64,000 nt of DNA, taken from the NCBI GenBank assembly GCA_020284085.1, contig JACEVL010000100.1, positions 1,384,209-1,448,208 of the forward strand, in the 5' to 3' direction. Each line of letters begins with the position of its first letter. The stretch's first letter is position 1. Below the pieces are notes generated by a model. That model did no database searches, was not told where the DNA came from, and was given only the letters and a program-made list of their open reading frames with translations. Source of the stretch: Aporrectodea caliginosa. Taxonomy: Eukaryota; Annelida; Clitellata; Crassiclitellata; Lumbricidae. Position numbers and translations under genes: made by a program. Below, piece by piece: positions 31,005-46,594 of this stretch.

Positions 31005-32807
31005 CTGCCCTCCAAAGCCAAAACGCAGTAACTCGAAAAAAAAATTTTCCCACTTTTTTACAATTTTCCACTTATGATGTAACTATCTTCGTGTTAAAAA
31101 ATTGTCGAAGCTGTATTATCACTGGTTTCCGAGATTTTGTGTTGCCAAAACGCAGTAAGTCGGATATTTTTCACTCGATGCCAAGCCAAAACGTAGTACT
31201 GCGTTATAACCACAGTATTCTGCTGCTCCTACAAACGAATACCAAGCCAAAACGCAGTGCTGCGTTATGGCTTAGTAATAAGTCATCGTTTGGGCATTCT
31301 GTTTCCGGTTTTGTTTACAATTAATGAGCGTGAAACAAATTTATCAATCCGAATTAATCTGAAGTAAGTTATATAAAGCGTTTTTAATTGTAAAAGTATT
31401 TAATTGTTGCAGTCGTGAATTATAATTACGGATTGTAAAACAGTCTGTTAATTAATATTTTCTATATTTTTAGACGATGCTTGTATCACGGTTACTTGGG
31501 TTTGACTAATACACGGATGGGACAGATGGTTACTGAATTATTAGGTTTTCTTTTACATGAAGTTTTAAGATATTTTACTCTAAGTAGTAGCCTAAGTCGA
31601 ATTGTAGGCATGTTACAGACGCCCTGTTTTAAGTCATAAATTCAGACACCAATATCGCTTGATCAATTTAAAATGTAGGTATCCAAGTCGAACTTCACAT
31701 GTAGGCCCTATTAATTATACAAAGAGCATTAAGGCACTCTTCTCCAAGAACCATTGGTTTAAATTCCCTGCTTGTTTATCAATAACTGAATGAGATATTT
31801 CGCTAAGAGATTTGTGGTATGTAAGTTCTTACGAAGAGATTTTCAAATTAGGCCTATACCATTTGAACTAGATAAGATGTTTGAAATATGTCTTACACTA
31901 TATTTTGCTCAAATTTATTGCAGCCTTCAATGTTCTTTATTATAAAGGATAGATTGTAGCCTAACAGGAGAGCTGCCAAAATTTTGAGTCTGGCTTTAGA
32001 AAAGTGTGGACGAAAACGCAAGGTCAGAAAACCGGAAAAAAGCTCTCACAAGCTTAAAAAACAGAAAATTAGTTCTACCACAGATTACCCATGTCAACGT
32101 TCGACGACATATGCATTTTCAAAGTGAAAAAGTACCAAGAGTTTCTGAATACACCTCACTTTTAAGTTTGGGGAGTTAAGTTACCTAAAGTGACCTCTAA
32201 ATGTGGAATGTTCAATAGTTTGTTTCAAATCAATTTTTTCAATGAATTTGATCAAACATTATTTTCGAAAACATTGTATTCTATCTGTAAATATCTGTAA
32301 AGCAACAGTGAATGGCTATTATAATTTCCATGACAAAATCTAGTTAGAGTCTAATTTTTATAGCTAAAGTCAATATTTTTTACAATAATTTTTTACTAAT
32401 TGATGTTCAAATTGAAATTGATGTTCAAGTTGTTCAAGTTAAAACAAAGGCAGTTAATAATAATAATATAAGTTATAAAGTGCAATCCTTATTACCATTT
32501 CACGCTGAATAAAATTGATAAGCCCAAACGCAGTAATGTGTTTGGCTAGTTGAATTCCCATGAAAATGGGAATTTCATGCAAAGCCAAAACGCAGTACAA
32601 ACGATTTTTGAGTATTTTTATCGAAAATCACTAATATTAAAAAAAATTTATTTCAACAATAAAATACCCACAATTTAATACATTTTATGGTGTAAATTGT
32701 TTTTGGATTGAATAGATAAATTCGGAGATTTTTGTAATAAACTTTCAAATCAACTTTCTGCAAAATATTGGTTTTCCGAGTTACTGCGTTTTGGCTTTTG
32801 AGGGCAG
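31005..32807. mobile_element. Nested non-autonomous DNA transposon, 1.8 kb
   Basis: The terminal inverted repeats are about 31 bp (CTGCCCTCCAAAGCCAAAAC... against its near-exact reverse complement at 32777-32807), flanked by TTTT on both sides. The 14-mer GCCAAAACGCAGTA recurs near both ends (31015, 31146, 31189, 31232, 32523, 32581, 32785), like subterminal transposase sites. The interior is AT-rich without a transposase. Confidence 0.8.
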
Positions 32808-32814
32808 TTTTGTA

Positions 32815-32920
32815 ATGACGACATTAACCTTAACCCTCACGACGTCTAACCTTACCCTAACCTACTCTCGTGACGCCTAACCTGACCCTAACCCAGACTC
32901 ACGAAACCTACGCAACTCAA
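32815..32920. repeat. Degenerate CCTAACC-rich minisatellite
   Basis: ACCTTAACCCTCACGACGTCTAACC repeated with variation, part of the outer transposon. Confidence 0.6.
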
Positions 32921-33679
32921 TTCTAAATGTCTAACCGGTATTTGACTGTTTAGTTTGGATGAGTTTTCTGCGTTGTTAATTGGTCCTACACCGAATGTAC
33001 TCCTTAACTAAGACTATGCCATTCAAATTTGTCCTAGGAAGAATCCACTCCACAAGTCATTTGGTCCCAGGAAGAATCAACTCCCCATTCATTTTGTCCT
33101 AGGAAGAATCCACTCCACAAGTCATTTGGTCCCAGGAAGAATCAACTCCCCATTCAAGTTGTCCTAGGAAGAATTAACTCCCTCATTCAATTTGTCCTAG
33201 GAAGAATTCACTCCACAAGTCATTTGGTCCTAGGAAGAATCAACCCCCATTCAATTTGTCCTAGGAAAAATTATCTCCCCATTCAATTTGTCCAAGGAAG
33301 AATCAACTCCACTGGAGTGTCTATTCACCAACAGGAGTGTTTCAGTCGTAGTAACAATACACTCCACCGGTCAATTATTCCTAGTAAGAATTTACTCCAT
33401 CAGTCAGTATATCCTGGGATAAATATACTCCGGGTTGTTTAAAAGGGGGAGTCTATTCAGCCTACTACACCGGCTTATAATTATAGGCTTAAGTCTTGGC
33501 GCCAAAAGTTTACGTGGGCGACCCATCCCATTCTACCATGCACGTGGTAGGCACTACCGCCTACCACCAGTCCATTTATATAGGGCCTATACCTTACATA
33601 TAGGCATACGTTTTAGGCAGAAACAAACTTAATGATACGATCATTCTATTAGTCAATGCATAGCAATGCGCACGATTTG

Positions 33680-34520
33680 CAAACTAAGCTTTGCTCTAAA
33701 CCCAGTAATCAGAACGATACAAACAAAGTACAAACTAATTTTCTTAGCGAGTTGTCAATTCGCCGCTAAGATCAAACTTTAGGAATGATATTCGTAAAAA
33801 ATCTCACACTAAGCTTTGCTCTATTCCAACTAATTTCAGTGAGTTACACAGCAAAATAACACAGCATAACCAACTGTTAATTCATCATTAAGTTCATACA
33901 TTAGGAATGTTATTAGTATATATATATACAAGCTTTGCTCTATTCCAACTAATTTCAGTGAGTTACACAGCAAAATAACACAGCATAACCAACTGTTAAT
34001 TCATCATTAAGTTCATACATTAGGAATGTTATTAGTATATATATATACAAGCTTTGCTCTATTCCAACTAATTTCAGTGAGTTACACAGCAAAATAACAC
34101 AGCATAACCAACTGTTAATTCATCATTAAGTTCATACATTAGGAATGTTATTAGTATATATATATACAAGCTTTGCTCTATTCCAACTAATTTCAGTGAG
34201 TTACACAGCAAAATAACACAGCATAACCAACTGTTAATTCATCATTAAGTTCATACATTAGGAATGTTATTAGTATATATATATACAAGCTTTGCTTTAT
34301 TCCAACTAATTTCAGTGAGTTACACAGCAAAATAACACAGCATAACCAACTGTTAATTCATCATTAAGTTCATACATTAGGAATGTTATTAGTATATATA
34401 TATACAAGCTTTGCTCTATTCCAACTAATTTCAGTGAGTTACACAACAAAATAACACATCATAGCCAACTGTTAATTCATCATTAAGTTAATACTTTAGG
34501 AATGTTATTAGTACAAATAT
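33680..34520. repeat. Receptor C 3' flank: 119-bp tandem array
   Basis: Five near-identical 119-bp units (starts near 33929, 34048, 34167, 34286, 34405) plus two diverged units at the left. Each has CAAGCTTTGCTCTATTCC and TATATATATA. They are homologous to the single unit near A and the three near B. Confidence 0.9.
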
Positions 34521-35039
34521 TCATCAGTCCTTGTCCATAACACGGTTTTCGTTTAGTGATAGGTTCTGATTTACTCGATAGGCCTATGTGAAAGCTTTCC
34601 AAGCGTTCACTGTAACTCTAGAGAGAAAGAAAATTCAGTTTTGTCACATTTCTGTCCTAATACAAAACTCATGCATTTCCAATTTAATAAATTGTCCAAA
34701 AACTCTCGATTAGTGATGCTAAGTTAGGAATAACTACAACGCACTGAAAACGTCAAACAGGAACCTATTAAGTAGCGCTTGCAGACGATTAAACGAACAG
34801 GAGAATTATCTGTAACCAAAATCTTATGATAAACATCTATGTGAAAGTGACAGACAGTTTGGTCTAATGAAGCTTTCGTTCTTCTGCAAATGAGTCCAGC
34901 TCCTTCTCTTGCCTTAGACCATCCTCGTACATACATTCATACAGACACACATACGTGCATACATACCCGTACATGCATACATGTAATACTGTTAAGGTTT
35001 GCTCAAACGGTGGAAGACCACGTGGCTATGCAATCATTC

Positions 35040-35165
35040 GGTCGGAGTTAAGACCGACTTTTCAGTTTTATCGTCTCAGCATAAACCTCAGTTGGATCCC
35101 ATTTAGCAACGCAGTGGTTCTAGCTCCTTTTTTTTACTTCAATCGCTTTCAATTAATTTAAAACC
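35040..35165 (-). pseudogene. Receptor C tail-exon remnant
   Basis: The minus strand shows a degraded match to the end of A's tail (AIEVK..., VYAET, IKLK) with a poly-A-rich indel and stops. It is preceded on its 3' side by the same CATA repeats and 119-bp repeats as A and B. Confidence 0.55.
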
Positions 35166-35661
35166 GTTCAAATAACTAAAGGCATCTGCAGGCATACAAA
35201 CAGTTGAAAGACGGAAACTGTGTAATGGTCAGTACATCTGAAATTATTAACGCAACGTAGCCGACTATAATTTTCCTAAAAATCAAATTTCAAAGCTGAC
35301 TGTATCGTAGAGCGGATTGTAGCTTTTCAAGCGTTATTCAGTAATGCAGTAAGGTGTAAAACAATACATGGCAGTAAATGGATTACAGCACAATATACTA
35401 AACCAGGATACATTTCAATACCATCAATCTCAACACAATAGTATTATAACATTGACGAAGCTTCTCTGTAGTATTTGAAAAGTTACTCTGAAGTCAGACA
35501 ACACCATGATGGCAGGTGTTAGTGACACAATATGCTAACATGTCTATAGTTGTTTAAATAATTTTATATACATAATACCTGTTGATGATAATGCGAGGGC
35601 AGTAGTTGGATTCTAAGCAAAATGATTTGAAAGTTTTTTAGTCATAGACGAAGCTTAAACA

Positions 35662-35735
35662 ATCATTCATTCATTCATTCATTCAGATGACTTATATAGC
35701 GCCCCTCCTAGATAACCTACTCAGAGGCGCTCTGG
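35662..35735 (-). mobile_element. LINE/SINE 3' tail inside the receptor C mucin exon
   Basis: (ATTC)n then ACTTATATAGCGCCCCTCC and CTCAGAGGCGCTC, the reversed 3' end of the local LINE group. Confidence 0.65.
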
Positions 35736-36036
35736 CAGTATTGTCAGTAGCGGTCGTGTTTTGGGTAGTCACCGCGGGAGTAACCAGTTTAAATAGCAGG
35801 GTAGTAGCTGTGGTGGCTGTGGTTGGAGTAGTAGCAATGGGAAGAGTGTTCAAAGTGGCGGCGGCGATTTTAGAAGTAGTGCTAGTAACGCGGTTTGAAC
35901 GAGATCTTTACTTTTTGAGCTTATGTTTTTAATAGATTTTCTGTTTACTGCTGATGGTGTTGCCGTTGCTGGTTATGACGATGGAGCGTAGGCCAGCAAT
36001 ATATCTTTCAAGGACCACAAATGTTAATGCCTACGC

Positions 36037-36379
36037 CAGTGCTGTCCAACCTTTTTGACACCGCGGGCCACCGAAGAAGTAATTTTTGAAGCCGAGGGCC
36101 GCACCAGTCAACTCAAAAGCAGCGACTAATAGTCCATTTATAGAAAAGTATTAACTGTATTATAATTAATTATGGAGTTATCATAATGGACGCGTCTTGG
36201 GAACTGGATTTTGTGTACAAATTGTCAAATGATAAGCCAAGTTACGAACGAATAGCTATGCAAGTAGGCCAGTGACTGTCTTTTACTTCATTTTAACAGA
36301 AATTGCAAATATTTAGCGAGCTGCGGCCGGCCACTTAGAATCTGCCGGCGGCCCGCGGGCCGCGGGTTGGACAGCACTG
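36037..36379. mobile_element. hAT MITE with perfect 8-bp target duplication
   Basis: Starts CAGTGCTGTCCAACC and ends GGTTGGACAGCACTG. It is flanked by GCCTACGC at 36029-36036 and 36380-36387. The 343-bp interior has no transposase. A second copy, inverted, is at 47172-47485. Confidence 0.92.
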
Positions 36380-37151
36380 GCCTACGCGGAAACCCAATGC
36401 GCGCACGGCGAAAAACCTTTAAAAGAATGATTACTGATAACAATGAACAATGGAATTTGTTAGAGACACCACCAGCAAAGGAGACAGAGTACTTGACATC
36501 AGCTGAAGTCGGTGGCAGTTTCTCCTCAGGAACAACGATGTCACGTCTTTCTTCTGCAAGTAAAAATCGAGAGTTGCTATCCACCAACATCGGCTGGTCT
36601 TAGCAGATATTATTTTTGAGACTACTGATGATGCAGATAAAACATAAAATCAATTATTAAGTTACACCGCATTCAGTAACTAAGTTCAGAAAATTAAACG
36701 TCACGCATAAGAGTGTTTCCGCGGCGTTATCTTTTGCAAAATATAACAATTGTCCAGAATCCTTCAGATGGTTACTAAGATAGGAGCTCAAATTAAGATC
36801 AAAACACTCGTTGAATTGCATCACATATTTCGCAGGACATGTGGGGTGATGCTTAGACTGATATCACAGATCTATCAACCGTAGGGTTTTCAACGCTCCT
36901 GAGCCGAAGTTCAACGAGACTGTAATGCAATGGATTTATTATTATTAGGTATCTTTGTGAATTTCCTATTTAACTGGCTAGATACATACATAACTTACGT
37001 ATCAGTATTCGTCGTATAAAACTGATTGTGGATGAAAGTTTGACAACTTGAAACTTCCACTACCGTAGTCTGCTGACTGGCCTTAGCATTCAGTACCAAA
37101 CTGTAGAGCATGGCGGTACTGGCTCAGTAAGCTACATTGATAAGGGCGTAC

Positions 37152-37229
37152 GGCAGTGATGGCGAACCTACGGCACGTGTGCTCAAAGTGGCAAGCGCTC
37201 AAATTTTAAGAAAAGTTCGCCATCCAGGG
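37152..37229. mobile_element. Short hAT-like MITE
   Basis: CAGTGATGGCGAACC at the left and GGTTC-type GTTCGCCATCCAGG at the right form imperfect terminal inverted repeats. GCGTACGG/GCGTAGGA flanks resemble an 8-bp duplication with mismatches. Confidence 0.5.
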
Positions 37230-37611
37230 CGTAGGACCTACGTTCCATGCAGGCACGTAGCCAGATTTAAACTCAAGAGGAAGGCAACTTCACAGACCAT
37301 TGGCAAAATCTTGGTCATTGGGGTCATTGGTCAATAGAAGTTCCAGTATATAAAAAAGAAAGAGGAGGCAACTGCCTCTTCGTGCCTCCATGTAGCTACG
37401 CCTATGGTCCCACGCACCTCTGTACGCGAGGTTTGCATACCGATGAATGGCTTATTTATGAGATTTGAATCTCAGGCCATCGCGATCCGTACACGGTGAC
37501 CTTAAGTGACGTGGCATCTATTCAAACGGGCAGCAGTGAGCAGTGTAGGTCTTACGGCGGCTATACGAAAACGCTTACATTTACATTTAGAGCACTTAAG
37601 ATGTAAGACAC

Positions 37612-37794
37612 CTTTTTGGCAGATAATGGCATACGGATGGTCGCAGTTGCAGGGCTGCAATTTTCGGCCATACTCCGCTCCACATATGTTTTCTCCGTTT
37701 TCTGTGGAGCATTGCGGGATAATGCAACTGCATTGTTCACCAGAAGACGCGTTGGGATAACCTTCTTCCCAGTTTGCGTAAGTGACTGCAGCAC
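37612..37794 (-). pseudogene. Receptor C exon: C-terminal half of CTLD2
   Basis: The 183-nt phase 1-1 exon encodes VTYANWEEGYPNASSG, several cysteines (CSCIIPQC) and CNCDHPYAIICQK, colinear with A and B. Confidence 0.7.
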
Positions 37795-38923
37795 CTGATT
37801 TAACAGAACAGAAACAAAATAGGTTTAAAAGTCTTGGAATATAATAGAAGAAAGTATAGGAAGCCACTGGCAGAAAAAGGGTAGAATGCCATGGTTATTG
37901 CTTACTAAAATACTACTACTGCAGTTGCCTCCTGTTACAACTGAAACTGACACGCGGCGGCGGACTGTGCCAATCGCCGGATAAGTCACAGCGGACCAGA
38001 CGAAGCTAATACACTGGGCTTACGTGACATACCCAGGCATGCATCTTACCACAGAGTCAGCTGAGATACCACATGTCATATGCACTCTCGAGTTCAGCAC
38101 TCAACACGTGGATGACCCTGACAGGTACAGAACCACCAACAGGAACAGCAGCTTATCACCAAAAAGAATTGGACCTCCGATGTACAGAAAAGGCGTGGAC
38201 ACACTGGACTGGACAGGCCTGATCGAGTCCTCTAGCGGTACACGTGATCGTGCTCGCCTGCTATAGCTTCACGAGCACCTCATTCTGAAGACTGGATGCT
38301 AGCTCCCTCTGTGTCTGCTCTGGGCCTGCGCCTCTGATACGAGGAGGTACGAATTGCTGTCGGGATGAGGCTAGGTACGACACTCTATAAACCGTAGTTG
38401 TGCCACCATTGTCAAGAAAAAGTCGAAGCAAGAGGACTCACTCGAGTGACTCATTGCTGAGATTTCCAACTCGGGCCATGATCACGATCCGTACACGGTG
38501 ATTTTCAGATTTTTAAGGCGAGAGACACTGACGGAGAAATAACTGTTCTACCGATTGACGGCGAACTGTGACATGGTGTAGACCGACCGCAACGCTCCTC
38601 GGACAGGACTGACTGCAAAGACCGTCCTACTCCAAGACTGTTCTCTCGGCGAAAACTGGCCGCCGATCAGACACTGACTGACGGCGTAGACTGTGTATGA
38701 TTAGGTCGCCTACGGTTTGGAAGACGTACGCTTAAACATCCAGCTCACTCGTTTTCTGCCTGTCAATAGTGATCAGTGAAGTGGCGAAAATCATTACTAA
38801 TTCTAAAATGCGAGGAAAGAAAAGCCGAGTTAAATGTTTGCAAATGAATCAATTAGCATGATTAATAGTATTAGTATATTGCGATAGTTTCAGAAATGGC
38901 AATGGGCTAAATATTAGGCCTAC

Positions 38924-39139
38924 CTGTGCTATGCCAGATCCACTCATTCCTGTGAAGTCCAATCCAATATATTTCATGTTCTACCAGCCACGACCAATCC
39001 ATTATCGTTTGTAGATCCGCGATAGTAGCCAGATCACCTCCCAAACGCAAGCACGCATTTCTTGCATAATACCAAGTGGCAACTTTGTCGCTTGCGCAGT
39101 AAGTCTTTCCGTGTTGTCGGTAACCGAATGCCTCTGAAT
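38924..39139 (-). pseudogene. Receptor C exon: N-terminal half of CTLD2
   Basis: The 216-nt phase 1-1 exon after TTGCAG encodes ATWYYARNACLRLGGDL and YWIGLHRNEWIWHST. Its donor reads GTAGGCCTA, i.e. the TAGGCCTA palindrome directly abuts the exon. Confidence 0.7.
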
Positions 39140-39599
39140 CTGCAATAGTAATTACAGTTATTCTTAATTAAAAATCGAGCATCAATATCCGGTTCAATTA
39201 GCTGACATAATTATGCCAAGCTACTCTCAAAAAGTTTTGCTTTGATTCATGCATTTGTAGAGGCCAATTTTGTCTAAACAAAGTCTACTGCGGCATAGGC
39301 ATACTCTCGATAACGCTTACATAATTTATCTACTCACAGGGCATCCAGCTACATGTAAATCACACTTCAGATCATCGAAACTAATTGGCCGGTTCTTTCT
39401 CCATACTTTCTCCATACTTTGGCCAAATATAAGCTGGCGCTCTCCTTGCTAGGTCCATCTATGCTGAATTCAATACTTCCAGCTTCGTATGATCCTTCAT
39501 TGTTTTTTCTCTGACTTTCAAAACAGCAGAGTAAGTACTAGATCTTACCGGATACCCGAGATTAAATTCTCGCGATTTAAATATCATATTTAGCCAATT

Positions 39600-39832
<233 letters not shown>

Positions 39833-40462
39833 ATGTCTTGGCCTTGTGTACCCCATAAGTGCCACGGCTTTGTGTGTAGGAAGGCATCTGGGCGCTCTCT
39901 GCGTCACCATGACATTAATGACATCATATACATGGCGCGCCCTGCTCAAGGCGGACGTCCCCAGTACCAAGGTACCTGGCCTGTTTCGATTGGATGGTAA
40001 AAGACCTGATGGAGCCACCCTCACACCGCGGATGCGAGGGAAGTACCTGGTTTGGGACGCAACGGTCGTCCACACCTGTGCGGCCTCTTACATCGGAGCC
40101 GGCTCGGTTGGGCCCGCTTCAGTGCAGGCGGCCAACCGTAAGATACAGAAGTACCAGGGGCTTCCTACATCTCACCTGTTTCAGCCCGTGGCCATCGAGA
40201 CTTTGGGCCCGTTCAATGCTTCGGCTCTGGAATTCATAAATGAACTAGGCCGTCGTATGTCATTCATTGGTGCGACAGACGCGAGACATCATTTCTTTTC
40301 CAGCGTCTTTCTGTTTGTGTCCAACGCTATAACTTGGTCGCATTCAAACTTCAAAGGCACTTTTCCTGCAAACCCCGAAGACGAGGTCTGACCCTCCAGA
40401 CAAATTTCCTTCTCCTTATAGCAATTTTTCTAAATCCTGAGGGATCCTTGATACCGCGGGTT
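39833..40462 (+). mobile_element. 5'-truncated RLE retrotransposon copy 1
   Basis: Encodes the restriction-like endonuclease region (LLKADVPSTKVPGLFRLDG, KRPDGATL, KYLVWDATVVHT) and the C-terminal segment, related to but distinct from the full-length copy. The 3' UTR CTGAGGGATCCTTGATACCG precedes TAA repeats. Confidence 0.75.
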
Positions 40463-40765
40463 AAAAATAATAATAATAATAATAACGTCTTTCCATCTGT
40501 GTGCAGCGCCACAATACCATTGCATTTAGAGGCACATTTTCGGATGGCTGTGTAACCAGGGACAAGGCCTGATTTCTCGGAGAACATTTTTTACTCGTAA
40601 CATAATTTTTTTTCCTGAGGGATTATTTCTACCTCGAGTAAAAATAAAAATAATAATAAGTCTCCCAACTGTTTAGGCCATCTGAGGGATCTTTGATAAC
40701 TCGGGTATATAATAATAATAATAAAACCTTTATTTTAAGAACCATGATTTTAAGAACTTTGATTT

Positions 40766-40846
<81 letters not shown>

Positions 40847-41156
40847 CGGACAACCGCTATCTGCTACGCACTTCTTCATCCCTCTGGCTTTCGAGACCAT
40901 GGGTCCAATAAACCACGAAGGCCAGGCCTTTCTCTCTGACCTAGGAAAAAACTCAGTGCGGTCACTGGGGACCCACGTGAAACGTCATTTCTTTACCAGC
41001 GTGTCTCCTTAACAATACAACGCTATAACGCAATCGCGTTCCGAGGCACTTTCGCCAACCAGGACACCGACGAGTAGGGTCATCTCCAGACAAATTACAT
41101 TATATAGTAATCTCTAAGTCCCTGAGGGATCCTGTATACATCGGGGCATAAAAAAA

Positions 41157-41203
<47 letters not shown>
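40463..41203 (+). mobile_element. Stack of very short RLE retrotransposon 3' ends separated by (TAA)n
   Basis: TAA tracts at 40463-40485, 40645-40658, 40712-40724, 40768-40845 and 41155-41203 separate pieces carrying only the last ORF codons and/or the 3' UTR (…ATTTAGAGGCACATTTTCGG…, CTGAGGGATCTTTGATAACTCG). 40846-41154 is longer, with ETMGPINHEGQAFLSDLG-like coding (broken). Confidence 0.7.
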
Positions 41204-44832
<3,629 letters not shown>

Positions 44833-44883
44833 TTAACTTGCAGCAGAATTACAATTTATAGCACTTTAAATATGCATTTGTAC

Positions 44884-45009
44884 CTGACATTTCGCATATG
44901 TAGCGAAATGTCGACCAGGTATTCTTGACACTGAAAGCTGGTGATTTTTGCCGAACGTACAATGCCGCACCATTTGCTTCGGGGTCTTTTACGGCTTCGT
45001 CTATAACGT
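44884..45009 (-). pseudogene. Receptor C exon: C-terminal part of CTLD1, cysteine pair lost
   Basis: The 126-nt phase 1-1 exon encodes DVIDEAVKDPEANGAAL and ends STFRYICEMSG. The two internal cysteines of A (GACVES and LAYCFD) are both replaced, while the terminal CTLD cysteine stays. Confidence 0.65.
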
Positions 45010-45099
45010 CTGACAAACAACAAAAGATTGTAGGCAAACATGCTCGTGGGCTTACAATTATTTGGCAACTTCAGCTCGGTGGTTCCTTTTGCAGCTCGT

Positions 45100-46590
45100 A
45101 TTCGTAATCGTAATCTTGGAAATTTGTAGAGACCTACCTAAAAGCTGAGCATAGGCAACGAGCCGTTAGAAGAGCGCTGGCTATGTCAGAGAGGTTATCC
45201 AAAGATAACAAGTGAAGAACAAAAGAGACTGACTTCTGTTCAAACTCATCTTTTGCTTATTCTGAGCGACAACAATAAAGGAAACAAAAGCAGAAACAGG
45301 CGGATAATAAACATATAAACTGGGAAAATAAGATCAGCAGCGCACCTTGAACATAACTTGTGGATCCTCAAAATAGGTTAACTATATATATAGCAAAGGG
45401 ACAAGTCCCGCTGACCCTGGGTAACCCAAGTGCAAGTTGCTAGACAAGATGGTGACTTTACAGATTCGTGCAGTAGAGAAGAAGAAAAAAATAATGGAGA
45501 AAACGAAAAAAGAAAAGAAAATGGCATAAAGTGAAAAGCATAAACAATAATCAAAAGAAACAAAATATTGTAAACCGTTAAATTAAATGCTAATAAGCAT
45601 AGCTGGTAAACATGGCAATCAAAATGGAACCGATAGTGAGCATTTGCATATTCATGAATCGATCTGACAGTTTTGTTTAAACAATCACATAGGCTACAAG
45701 TGCATTGGTTATACAGCTATCAAATGAGAAAAAGGACACCAGTGAGGTAACAAGCAGTAATCAACGTGAAAAACATAAGCACACGTAAAACTAATATCAA
45801 TTAAACAAGTATCCATTGATAGATAATGAGTTAGTTTAAAGATTCATGTAGTGGTAGAGCACAGCACGAGTGGTAGATAAGTAACCAGAGAAAACATAGG
45901 GATGAGAAACAAAATCAGTAAGGCCGATGGGGCAAAGATCAAAATCAACAAGATTACACTTGGCAATCCAGTAAATTAATTACATCAACCCCAAAATGTA
46001 AGAGGTAGGTAAGACATCAATTATACACACATTTTTAGCAAGCTTTTAAAAGTCACTAGACTGTAGGCTAGTTAATCTACCAGTTAACCTATTCCATAAT
46101 AATGGACCAAAGTATTTGACTGAAAATTGCTTGATCTTTAAGTACGCTATTACATTTCGGTGTGAGTGAGAATGCATGGTGAAATAGTGAAATAGTGTCT
46201 AAAGTACATAAGCAATACATTTAAGCGGAACGGTACATAAGCAGGCACACTTGAAATTTATTTATGTTGTGCATAAATAGTAATTTATGAGTTTCGAACA
46301 GAGGAACAGTGCTTGTCCTCCAATGTGAGATAGGATGGTTAATAAAAAGACAAGCCAGAAACCTGGACACCCCATAAATCCGTTACACCTGTCATTTGTT
46401 TATTCTGCGAAAATTTCAGCTTCCTACTTCAACTGGAAGATGGTGCTCAATGACGTCAACATGCAACATAGTAGTCGTTATGTAGAAGCATAGCAGGATG
46501 CTGGGCGGTAAATACTCACAAACAGGTATTGTTTGTAAGTAGTTATGGCTCAATGACTTACTTTTTCAGTGAATTTTCAGTCACTACTTG
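45100..46590. other. No supported gene
   Basis: AT-rich, intronic or intergenic relative to receptor C. Nothing recognised. Confidence 0.5.
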
Positions 46591-46594
46591 AGTT

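Larger units (their letters stand above)
30654..33470. mobile_element. Non-autonomous DNA transposon with long subterminal repeat arrays
   Basis: The left end TGTAGGAGGCTGAATGCACTC and right-end reverse complement TGTAGTAGGCTGAATAGACTC form terminal inverted repeats. Inside both ends are iterated ~32-bp modules built on TCCTAGGACAAATTGA/GGAAGAATCAACTCC, one to three on the left (30830-30930) and about ten on the right (33035-33420). No transposase frame is present. No clear target duplication was found, so the superfamily is unknown. It contains a second element (31005-32807). Confidence 0.7.
35579..36553 (-). pseudogene. Receptor C mucin exon broken by two insertions
   Basis: It starts EERRDIVVPEEKLPPTSAD after TTGCAG and ends at GTATTA after ATCATCAACAG, matching A's mucin exon ends. 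The Thr/Ser-coding middle is interrupted by a hAT MITE (36037-36379) and by a LINE/SINE 3' tail (about 35662-35735). Confidence 0.65.
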
